In this document: positions 31,656-37,950 of the stretch, one piece after another
How positions within the stretch are numbered: the first letter of the stretch is position 1
Layout: each line of letters begins with the position of its first letter
Assembly (NCBI GenBank): GCA_016869275.1
Contig: VGEO01000022.1
Coordinates: 1 to 37,950, forward strand
DNA from: Alphaproteobacteria bacterium
GTDB taxonomy: Bacteria; Pseudomonadota; Alphaproteobacteria; SHVV01
Direction of reading: 5' to 3'
Length of the DNA: 37,950 bases
Position numbers and translations under genes: made by a program
Notes under the pieces: model-generated
The model's database searches: none
What the model was told of the DNA's origin: nothing
Seen by the model: the letters and a program-made list of their open reading frames with translations, nothing else

Positions 31656-31687
31656 CCCGCGCAGCCCCGAAAGCCCCCGGCCGTTCC

Positions 31688-33016
31688 ATGGAGTGGTGGA
31701 TCCTTCTCGTCATTATTTTCGGCGCCGCGCTCTTTCTGTTGGGCGTCGGCATGCCGGTCGCGTTCGCCTTCATCGCCGTCAACATGCTGGGCGCGTTCAT
31801 CCTGCAAGGGGGCGACCGCGCGTTCCATACGCTCACGCTCTCGATGTATTCGTCGGTTTCGACCTTCACCCTGCTGCCGGTGCCGTTATTCGTCTTGATG
31901 GGCGAGATTTTGTGGCACTCGCGGATCGGCTTCCGCGCGATCGACGTGCTCGACAAGAATCTCGGCAAGGTGCCGGGCCGGCTCTCGATCCTGACGGTGC
32001 TGTCGGGGACCGTGTTCGCCGCGCTTTCGGGCTCGACCATGGCCAACACCGCGCTCTTGGGCACGATGCTGCTCCCGGAGATGGACAAGCGCGGCTACCA
32101 CCGCTCGATGTCGATGGGGCCGATCATGGCCTCGGGCGGCCTCGCCATGATCATCCCGCCCTCGGCGCTGGCCGTGATTCTCGCCACCATCGGCAAGCTC
32201 TCGATCGGCAAGATCCTGATCGCCTCGGTGCTGCCGGGGATCATTCTGGCGGTGCTCTACATCGGCTACATCGTGATCCGGTGCCGGATGAATCCGGCGA
32301 TGGCGCCGGCTTATCTGGCGGCGCGGGTACCGATCTTGGAGCGCGTGGTCGGGCTCCTGGTCTACATCGCGCCCTTGGGCATCATCATTTTCCTCGTCAC
32401 CGGCGTGATCGTGATCGGCGTCGCGACCCCGACCGAGGCCGCCGCGCTCGGGTGCCTGGGCTCGGCGTTGATCGCCGCCGCCTACGGCGCGCTCACCTGG
32501 GACGTCGTCAAAAAGGCGGTGACCGGGACCGTCTACATCTCGGTCATGATGCTGGCGATCCTGGTCGGCGCGCTCGGCTTTTCGCAGCTGCTCGCCTATT
32601 CCGGCGCGAGCCGCGGCCTCTTGGAAGCGGTCACCAATCTGCCGATCGCGCCGATCCTGCTGATCGTCGCGATGCAGCTGATCGTCGTCGTCCTCGGCTG
32701 CTTCATGGAACAAATAGCAATCATGATGATTACTTTGCCAATATTTATCCCGTTGGTTGTGAAATTGGGGTTCGATCCGATCTGGTTCGGGGTGATGATG
32801 CTGATCAACCTCGACATGGCGCTGCTGACGCCGCCGTTCGGGCTGCTGCTTTTCATCATGAAGGGCGTGGCGCCGCCGGGGACGAACATGCGCCAGATCT
32901 ACATGGCCGGGCTGCCGTTCGTGGTCCTGGACCTGATCGCGATCGCGCTCATTCTCGTCTTCCCCGAGCTCGTCCACGGCGTGCTCGATTGGGCCTACCC
33001 CAAGGGCGGCCGATGA
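31688..33016 (+). CDS. dctM: TRAP transporter large permease
   Basis: 442 residues from ATG 31688. DctM family: MEWWILLVIIFGAALFLLGVG, PLFVLMGEILWHS, the GTVFAALSGSTMANTALLG motif, SMGPIMASGGLAMIIPPS and TPTEAAALG are diagnostic. It imports organic acids or similar solutes using a sodium or proton gradient, with the DctP binding protein and DctQ. It follows the nitrile hydratase-like genes by 32 nt, so co-transcription is likely. A stretch at about 32706-32756 (MEQIAIMMITLPIFIP) uses AT-rich codons unlike the rest. Confidence 0.93.
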   Translation: MEWWILLVIIFGAALFLLGVGMPVAFAFIAVNMLGAFILQGGDRAFHTLTLSMYSSVSTFTLLPVPLFVLMGEILWHSRIGFRAIDVLDKNLGKVPGRLSILTVLSGTVFAALSGSTMANTALLGTMLLPEMDKRGYHRSMSMGPIMASGGLAMIIPPSALAVILATIGKLSIGKILIASVLPGIILAVLYIGYIVIRCRMNPAMAPAYLAARVPILERVVGLLVYIAPLGIIIFLVTGVIVIGVATPTEAAALGCLGSALIAAAYGALTWDVVKKAVTGTVYISVMMLAILVGALGFSQLLAYSGASRGLLEAVTNLPIAPILLIVAMQLIVVVLGCFMEQIAIMMITLPIFIPLVVKLGFDPIWFGVMMLINLDMALLTPPFGLLLFIMKGVAPPGTNMRQIYMAGLPFVVLDLIAIALILVFPELVHGVLDWAYPKGGR

Positions 33017-33074
33017 TTTCTGTGCTATCCTAACGGCCAAGTCTTTAAGTCGAACCAACCAGGGAGAAGGACCG

Positions 33075-34055
33075 ATGCTGAAACGTCTGTTCGGATTTGC
33101 CGCCGGCGCCGCCGCGCTCGCGCTGCTCGCCGCCGCCGCACCGCCGGCCGCGGCGCAGCCGATCGTCTTGAAGGGCGCGACGCCGTGGATCGCCGACTAC
33201 AACCTGTCGAAGCCGCTGTTCGTCATGCAGAAGATGGTGACCGACAAGTTGAAGGGGAAGCTCGTCATCTCGTACCTGGGCGGCGAGGAAGTGGTGCCGG
33301 CGTTCGAGCAGTTCGAGGCGCTCCGGAACGGCACCCTCGACATCATCGTCGGCGTCGCCGCCTACTACACCGGGCAGATCCCGGAAGCCTCAGCGGTTCT
33401 GATGAGCCGCAAGTCGCCGACCGAGCTTCGCAAGAACGGCTACTACGACGTGATGCGCAAGCTCCACGAGGACAAGGGCGTGGTCTACCTGGCGAACGTC
33501 GGCGGCTCGGCTGGCGTCGGCTTCCGCCTTTACTCCAAGACCAAGCTCGACAAGCCCGACTTGACCGGCCTCAAGGTCCGGGTCTCGCCGGTCTACGTCG
33601 AACTCGTCCGCGCCTTGGGCGGCACGCCGGTGACGATGAAGCCGACCGAGGTCTATACCGGCCTCGAGCGCGGCATCGTCGACGCCTACGGCTGGGCCTA
33701 TTTGGGCGTCCGCGACTTCGGCTGGCAGGAAGTCTCGAAGTACGTCGTCAACCACCCGTTCTATTCGCTCGACACCGTGATCCTGGTGAACAAGCGGGTG
33801 TGGGATGGGCTGCCCGCCGACGTGCGCGCGGGGTTGGAGCAAATCGGCGCCGAGCTCGAGGGCGCGGTCGAAAAGATGCGGGCCGAGGAGAACGCCAAGG
33901 AAGACAAGACCTTGAAGGACGTCGGCATGCAGTTCCTGACCTGGTCGGACGCCGACGCCAAGCGCTTCCTGGCGGTCGCCTACGACGAGAAGTGGAAGGT
34001 CATGCTGCAGAAGTGTCCGGACGTCTGCGGCAAGTTGAAGACGCTCAGCGAGTAG
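33075..34055 (+). CDS. dctP: TRAP transporter solute-binding protein
   Basis: 326 residues from ATG 33075, with AGGGAGAAGGA upstream. The signal peptide ends near APPAAA-Q. The mature protein has LKGATPWIADYNLSKPL and a central GLKVRVSPVYVELVRALGGTPVTMKPTEVYTGLERG, the usual DctP core with the substrate-anchoring arginine (KVRVSP). The substrate is unknown but this arginine favours a carboxylate. C-terminal KCPDVCGK could form a periplasmic disulfide. Gene order M-P-Q is not the common P-Q-M. Confidence 0.9.
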   Translation: MLKRLFGFAAGAAALALLAAAAPPAAAQPIVLKGATPWIADYNLSKPLFVMQKMVTDKLKGKLVISYLGGEEVVPAFEQFEALRNGTLDIIVGVAAYYTGQIPEASAVLMSRKSPTELRKNGYYDVMRKLHEDKGVVYLANVGGSAGVGFRLYSKTKLDKPDLTGLKVRVSPVYVELVRALGGTPVTMKPTEVYTGLERGIVDAYGWAYLGVRDFGWQEVSKYVVNHPFYSLDTVILVNKRVWDGLPADVRAGLEQIGAELEGAVEKMRAEENAKEDKTLKDVGMQFLTWSDADAKRFLAVAYDEKWKVMLQKCPDVCGKLKTLSE

Positions 34056-34066
34056 TCGCCCGAACG

Positions 34067-34095
34067 CCCCTCTCCCCGTTCGCGGGGGGGAGGGG
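34067..34095. repeat. GC-rich palindrome between dctP and dctQ
   Basis: CCCCTCTCCCCG (34067-34078) pairs imperfectly with CGGGGGGGAGGGG (34083-34095) around a short TTCG-like loop. It lies in the 64-nt gap after dctP. It may attenuate dctQ; it belongs to the window's dispersed CCCTCCCC/GGGGAGGG group. Confidence 0.5.
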
Positions 34096-34119
34096 TACGA
34101 GGGGGCGAGCCAAAGCCCG

Positions 34120-34651
34120 ATGACCCACACCGCCGACCGCGCGCCCGCACCGGGCCCGCTCTTGCGCGCCTGGCAGTTCGTCCTGAACGCGATGGCGGTC
34201 GCGGTCGGGCTGGTGCTGGTGTTCGCGATGTTCGCGGTCACGGGCGATGTGGTCGCGCGCTATTTCTTCAACCAGCCGATCGGCTGGACGCTCGAAGTCA
34301 CCGAGCACATTCTGCTTTACACGCCGGTTCCTCGGCATGGCCTGGCTCGTCAACCGCGCCGAAGGCCACGTCCGGATCGACGTCGTCCTGATGCACCTCC
34401 GGCCGCAGACCACCCACATGGTCGATGCGATCGTCGCGTTCGCGGTGGCGGCGATGTGCGCGATCGCCGGCTGGTACGCCGGCGCCACCACGATCGACCA
34501 CGCCGCGCGCGGGGTCGAGACCTACGGCATCTATCCGATCCCCAAGTGGCTCCTGATCGTCGTGATCGCGGTCGGGTTCTCGTTCACCGCGATCGAGTTC
34601 GTGCGCAAGGGCGTGAAGCACCTCACGGCGCGGCGGGAGATCGGGGCCTAG
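34120..34651 (+). pseudogene. dctQ: TRAP transporter small permease, frameshifted
   Basis: From ATG 34120 the frame gives LVLVFAMFAVTGDVVARYFF and WTLEVTEHILLYTP, the DctQ first half. It then continues wrongly as VPRHGLARQ. The frame one base on gives FLGMAWLVNRAEGHVRIDV through ITVIAVGFSF-type helices to stop 34651 (here LLIVVIAVGFSFTA). Deleting one G at 34326/34327 joins them as LLYTPFLGMAWLV and yields a 176-residue protein with four helices. It is therefore a 1-nt insertion. Without DctQ the transporter would probably fail. Confidence 0.85.
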
Positions 34652-34669
34652 CGAGCCGATCTCGTCCGC

Positions 34670-34867
34670 TCAGCCGCCGCGCGGGCCGCGGCGAATCGGC
34701 GCGGGCGTGAAGCGGGGCGCGGTGCCGCCCGGCTTGTGGCCGCCGAAGCGCGGATCGGCTTGCGGCCGGCTCTGCTTGCGCTCGAGCGCCTCTTTCAGGC
34801 GGCGCGCGGCTTCTTCCTTGCGCTTCTCGGCGTCGGTCTGGTGCGGTTTGTGCGGTTCGTCGGTCAT
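34670..34867 (-). CDS. Small charged conserved hypothetical protein
   Basis: 65 residues from ATG 34867. A Lys/Glu/Arg helix (KRKEEAARRLKEALERKQS) is followed by a Pro/Gly/Arg tail ending RRGPRGG. It has no membrane segment. I do not recognise a characterised family; similar short proteins occur in Alphaproteobacteria. It starts 9 nt after the rsmB stop on the same strand and is probably co-transcribed. Confidence 0.6.
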   Translation of the reverse strand: MTDEPHKPHQTDAEKRKEEAARRLKEALERKQSRPQADPRFGGHKPGGTAPRFTPAPIRRGPRGG

Positions 34868-34876
34868 GGCCTTATT

Positions 34877-36277
34877 CTAGCAAGTTTCGGCGGCGCCGGG
34901 CGAGGACGCTTCGTCGGCCGCGCGCTCGAACACGGCGACGAAGAAGCCGTCGGTGCCGTGGCGGCCGGGCGCGAGCTCGAGGTAGGGGCCCTCGGCCGGC
35001 GCGCGGCCGCCCACGGTCTCGGCCCACACGTGGGCGATCGGGAGGGTGCGGAACGCCGGGCTGCGCGCGGCGAAGGCCTCGGCCTGGCGCTCGTTCTCGT
35101 CGGGGAGCAGCGAGCAGGTGACGTAGATCAAGCGCCCGCCCGGCTTCACCAGCCGCGCCGCCGAGTCCAGCACCCGCGCCTGCAGCGCCGTGAGTTCGGC
35201 GACGTCGGTGGGGTCGAGCGTCCAGCGCGCGTCCGGGTTGCGCCGCCAGGTGCCGGTGCCCGAGCACGGCGTGTCGACCAGCACGCGATCGAAGCCTTGC
35301 GCATGGCGCTTGACCCAGGGGTCGCGCTCGCTCGCCAAGCGCCGGCGCTCGACGTTGTGGACGCCGGCGCGGCGCAGGCGCCGGGTGGCGCCGGCCAAAC
35401 GCCGCTCGGAGGTGTCGCAGGCGATGACGACGCCCTTGTTCGCCATCGCCGCCGCGATCGCCAGGCTCTTGCCGCCGGCGCCGGCGCAGAAGTCGCAGAC
35501 GCGCATCCCGGGTTTGGCGCCGACCAGGGCCGCGGCCAACTGCGAGCCCTCGTCCTGGACTTCGATCTGGCCGTCCTGGAACAGCTCGAGCGCGCTCAAA
35601 TTCGGCCGCCCGCGCGCGCGCAGGCCGAACGGCGCGAACCGGCACGGCGCCGCCGCGATGCCGGCTCGGGTGAGCGCCTGTTGAGCCGCGCGCTGGTCGG
35701 TCTTGAGCGCGTTGGCACGCAAATCCAGAGGCGCCGGCTCGGCCAGCGCGGCGAGCTCGCGCTCGGTCGCGGTGCCGAAGCGCTCGACCAGCGCCGGCCA
35801 CAGCCACGCCGGCACGTTGTGGCGGACCGCGGGCGGCTGGTCCGGGTGGCTCAAGGTGTGGCCGGCGAGCGCCCGCACCAAACGCTCCTCGACCGGTTTC
35901 AACGCCGGCGGACAGAATTTGCTGCCATCGAAAGCTTGGCCGATCGCGGCCTCGCTGCGGCCCTCGATCAAGGCGAGCGCGGCCAGGATGCGTTCGCGCG
36001 CCGACGGCGGCGCGCCCTCGGCGGCCGCCTCGGATGTCGAGGCACCGGCGCGGGCGAGCCACCAGTCGAGCTGGGCGCGGTGGCGGAGCACGCCGTAGAC
36101 GAGGCCGGCGACGGCGGCGCGGTCCTTGGCGCCGATGTAGCGGCGGGCGCGGAAGAAGCGGTTGGCGACGGCATCGGCCGGCGCGGCGCGGCGGGCGCTG
36201 GCACCGGGCCCGTGGCCGTGAACCGCGAGCGCGTCCAAGAGCGCGATCGCCGCTTCGATCCGGGCGCCCGCCTTCAT
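34877..36277 (-). CDS. rsmB: RsmB/NOP-family 16S rRNA (cytosine-C5)-methyltransferase
   Basis: 466 residues from ATG 36277, with CAAGGAGACG upstream. The N-terminal NusB-like domain includes FFRARRYIGAKDRAAVAGLVYGVLRHR. The methyltransferase domain has QDEGSQLAAALVGAKPGMRVCDFCAGAGGKSLAIA (SAM loop), the catalytic VDTPCSGTGTWRRNPD and VTCSLLPDENE (nucleophile cysteine), and a C-terminal GTDGFFVAVFER. It modifies a cytosine of 16S rRNA in the cytosol, though the exact site is inferred from the family. The open frame continues upstream, but this start is the only one with a good ribosome site. Confidence 0.9.
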   Translation of the reverse strand: MKAGARIEAAIALLDALAVHGHGPGASARRAAPADAVANRFFRARRYIGAKDRAAVAGLVYGVLRHRAQLDWWLARAGASTSEAAAEGAPPSARERILAALALIEGRSEAAIGQAFDGSKFCPPALKPVEERLVRALAGHTLSHPDQPPAVRHNVPAWLWPALVERFGTATERELAALAEPAPLDLRANALKTDQRAAQQALTRAGIAAAPCRFAPFGLRARGRPNLSALELFQDGQIEVQDEGSQLAAALVGAKPGMRVCDFCAGAGGKSLAIAAAMANKGVVIACDTSERRLAGATRRLRRAGVHNVERRRLASERDPWVKRHAQGFDRVLVDTPCSGTGTWRRNPDARWTLDPTDVAELTALQARVLDSAARLVKPGGRLIYVTCSLLPDENERQAEAFAARSPAFRTLPIAHVWAETVGGRAPAEGPYLELAPGRHGTDGFFVAVFERAADEASSPGAAETC

Positions 36278-36327
36278 CGTCGTCTCCTTGTCTTCGGTCG
36301 CCTTCTCTATCCTGCCGGCCGTGCCGA

Positions 36328-36391
36328 TACCACCCCCACCGCCTCCCCGACCCGCCCCCGGCGACGCGCGGCGCGAGCGGAGGGGGTGGTA
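36328..36391. repeat. GC-rich inverted repeat between rsmB and the Bcr/CflA gene
   Basis: TACCACCCCC (36328-36337) and GGGGGTGGTA (36382-36391) are perfectly complementary over 10 bp. The loop carries an ACGCGCGGCGCGAGC core also found at 28552. It lies in the divergent gap between rsmB and the Bcr/CflA gene. The element is a candidate member of a dispersed family. Confidence 0.55.
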
Positions 36392-36459
36392 GGGTGTGCC
36401 GCCATGCTCAAGCACCGCAGCCTCGTCATCTTGTACGTCACCGCCGTCACGGTGATCGG

Positions 36460-36509
36460 CAACTTCTCGACCAACCTCTACGTGCAACTTCTCGACCAAC
36501 CTCTACGTG
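36460..36509 (+). repeat. 25-bp tandem duplication disrupting the Bcr/CflA 5' end
   Basis: CAACTTCTCGACCAACCTCT and the next five bases (ACGTG) occur at 36460-36484 and again, identically, at 36485-36509. Read without the second copy, the frame from ATG 36404 gives MLKHRSLVILYVTAVTVIGN then FSTNLYVPSFPTMAVELG, a normal Bcr/CflA start. The 25-bp copy shifts the frame. Confidence 0.92.
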
Positions 36510-37640
36510 CCGTCGTTTCCGACCATGGCGGTCGAGCTCGGCGCCACCGTCGGCGAGATCCAGACGACGCTCGCTGTGTTCCTCGCGACCTTCGGCATCG
36601 CGCAGTTGATCTACGGCCCGCTCTCCGACCGCTTCGGCCGCCGCGTCGTGCTGCTGGCCGGGATCGGCGTCTTCATCGCCGCGAGCGTCGGCTGCGCCAC
36701 CGCGTCCGACGTCGGTTCGTTGATCGCCTGGCGCATCGTCCAGGCGAGCGGCGCCTGCGCCGGGCAGGTGATCGCGCGCGCGATCGTGCGCGATCTGTTC
36801 CAGCGCGACGAGACCGCGCGCATCATGGCCTATGTCGGCATGGCGACGGCGATCTCGCCGGCAACCGGGCCGCTGGTCGGCGGGCTCCTCCACGAAGCGT
36901 TCGGCTGGACCGCGAACTTCTATGCGCTCGGCCTGTTCGGAGTCGCGATCGGGCTGGTTTCGTTTTTCTTCATGGGCGAGACCAACCCGTACTTGAATCC
37001 GAGCGATCGGCCGGCACGGCTGCTCGGCGGGTTCGGCACCCTCGTCCGGTCGCGCGCGTATCTTGGTTACGTCCTTTCGGCTTCGTGGATTCTGGCCAGC
37101 ATCATGGCCTGGAACGTCGGCGCGCCGTTTCTGATCATCGAGCGCCTGGGCTATTCGCCGGCCGAGTACGGCCTGTTCCTGACCGGGCTCTCGGTCCTCG
37201 GCTACTTCCCGGGCGGCTACCTTTCCAGCCGCCTCAGTCCGCGGCTCGGCGTCGCCCGCACGCTTGGCCTCGGCTCGCTCATCTGTTTCGCGAGCGCGGC
37301 CGCGTTCGCGGCTTTCGTCGCCCTCGGCTGGTGGTCGAGCGCGGCGCTGTTCGGCCCGATGGTGGTTTATTCGGTCGGCATGGCGCTGGTCTTCCCGAAT
37401 GCCACGGCCGGGGCGGTCGGCGCCCATCCGCGGATCGCCGGCACCGCCTCCGCCGGCTTGGGCTTCGCGCACATGTTCCTGGCTGGCCTCGCCAGCGGGA
37501 CGGTGAGCCTGATCGACGTGCCGGACCCGCGCGTATTCGCCGCCGTGTTCGCGGCGGCCGCGCTGTTCTCGGTGCTCGCGCTTCTCCTGCTGCCGCGCCG
37601 GCGCGGGTCCGTGACCGCGGCGGACGAATCGGCTATTTAG
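36507..37640 (+). CDS. Bcr/CflA-type MFS exporter, 5' end disrupted
   Basis: The intact frame begins at GTG 36507 and runs 377 residues. It carries the MFS motif YGPLSDRFGRRVVLLAG and RIVQASGACAGQVIARAIVRDLF, the typical Bcr/CflA helix 4. The original start is ATG 36404; restoring the frame would give 403 residues with the first helix, as normal for drug-proton antiporters (bicyclomycin or sulfonamide type). As it stands the first helix is out of frame, so export is doubtful unless the GTG start suffices. Divergent from rsmB, 27 nt before the next gene. Confidence 0.82.
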   Translation: MPSFPTMAVELGATVGEIQTTLAVFLATFGIAQLIYGPLSDRFGRRVVLLAGIGVFIAASVGCATASDVGSLIAWRIVQASGACAGQVIARAIVRDLFQRDETARIMAYVGMATAISPATGPLVGGLLHEAFGWTANFYALGLFGVAIGLVSFFFMGETNPYLNPSDRPARLLGGFGTLVRSRAYLGYVLSASWILASIMAWNVGAPFLIIERLGYSPAEYGLFLTGLSVLGYFPGGYLSSRLSPRLGVARTLGLGSLICFASAAAFAAFVALGWWSSAALFGPMVVYSVGMALVFPNATAGAVGAHPRIAGTASAGLGFAHMFLAGLASGTVSLIDVPDPRVFAAVFAAAALFSVLALLLLPRRRGSVTAADESAI

Positions 37641-37666
37641 GGCCGCGCAAGCGTAGCGAACGAGTT

Positions 37667-37950
37667 ATGTCGACGACACTGGACGGAGCGCGGCTGCCGG
37701 CGGCGCGGGGCGATGCCAAGGAGCTGGTGATCCTGCTGCACGGCTTGGGGGCCGACGGCAACGATCTGATCGGCTTGGCCGAGCACTGGGTCGATCTCCT
37801 GCCCGACGCCGAGTTCGTGTCGCCGCACGCACCCGAGGCCTGCGACATGGCGCCGATGGGCCGGCAATGGTTCAGCTTGCGCGACCGCAGCCCGGAGAGC
37901 GTGCTCGCCGGCGCCAGGCGCGCGCACGCCGCGCTCGACCGCTTCATCGA
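37667..37950 (+). CDS. Alpha/beta-hydrolase, phospholipase/carboxylesterase family (partial)
   Basis: ATG 37667 to the window end, 94 codons. The start LVILLHGLGADGNDLIGLA is the oxyanion-hole loop of the phospholipase/carboxylesterase (Abhydrolase_2) family, followed by FVSPHAPEACDMAPMGRQWFSL. The Ser-Asp-His triad lies beyond the end. Such esterases act on short acyl esters in the cytosol. It follows the Bcr/CflA gene by 26 nt. Confidence 0.85.
   Translation, partial: MSTTLDGARLPAARGDAKELVILLHGLGADGNDLIGLAEHWVDLLPDAEFVSPHAPEACDMAPMGRQWFSLRDRSPESVLAGARRAHAALDRFI

Noticed and set aside
34120-34651. Programmed frameshift in dctQ
   Set aside because: There is no slippery heptamer or stimulating structure at the shift; an indel explains it more simply.
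1-37950. tRNA or rRNA genes
   Set aside because: No cloverleaf, T-loop (GGTTCRANYCC) or rRNA-like stretch was recognised in the intergenic regions.

Overview
The window is high-GC DNA, apparently around 70% G+C by eye. Gene content and order point to an alphaproteobacterium, most likely Rhodospirillales-like. The signs are tyrC next to a DUF2125 gene, ftsE-ftsX running into a ydcF-like and a plsC-like gene, an MJ0042 zinc-ribbon gene followed by hpt, the TIGR02302-lysA-lptM-argH block divergent from tlpA, and a HIG1-like gene with a PduO-type adenosyltransferase followed by etfB-etfA-hbd. The assignment rests on recognised families, not on a search. No rRNA, tRNA, CRISPR array or intact insertion sequence was seen.

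Layout. 1-2.7 kb: the 3' end of tyrC, a DUF2125 protein, an EamA permease and a ChaC-like cyclotransferase. 2.9-9.0 kb (minus): a B12-dependent ribonucleotide reductase and the tightly overlapping ftsE-ftsX-HAD-DUF218-plsC operon. 9.0-10.4 kb (plus): an MJ0042 membrane protein and hpt. 10.5-15.8 kb (minus): argH, lptM, lysA and a TIGR02302 membrane protein, with tlpA divergent from argH. 16.5-16.8 kb: a repeat-rich gap. 16.8-19.4 kb (minus): an unusual three-gene unit (ConA-like protein, four-cysteine DUF2148 protein, MFS permease) whose leader can hide its Shine-Dalgarno site. 19.6-23.8 kb: a coiled-coil membrane protein, then hbd, etfA, etfB, the cobalamin adenosyltransferase and a HIG1-like protein. 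The etfB-pduO gap carries what looks like a decayed higBA toxin-antitoxin pair.

23.9-34.7 kb is an accessory catabolic region. It holds a lone molybdenum hydroxylase large subunit, an orphan NMT1-type binding protein, a VOC protein, an isochorismatase-fold cysteine hydrolase and a LysR regulator. A three-gene nitrile hydratase/thiocyanate hydrolase follows (beta N-domain, beta C-domain and alpha as separate genes, in the order reported for scnB-scnA-scnC), then a TRAP transporter. A plausible reading is uptake of an organic nitrile or thiocyanate-like compound, hydration by the cobalt-type enzyme, and further cleavage by the cysteine hydrolase; the substrate cannot be read from sequence. The window closes with rsmB and a small protein (minus), a Bcr/CflA exporter and the 5' part of a carboxylesterase.

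Lesions cluster on the right side. A DUF1127 gene has a stop at codon 5, dctQ has a one-base frameshift, and the Bcr/CflA gene has an out-of-frame 25-bp tandem duplication. Two further in-frame tandem duplications (24 and 27 bp) lie nearby. Either this accessory segment is decaying or the assembly has local errors; read mapping would tell.
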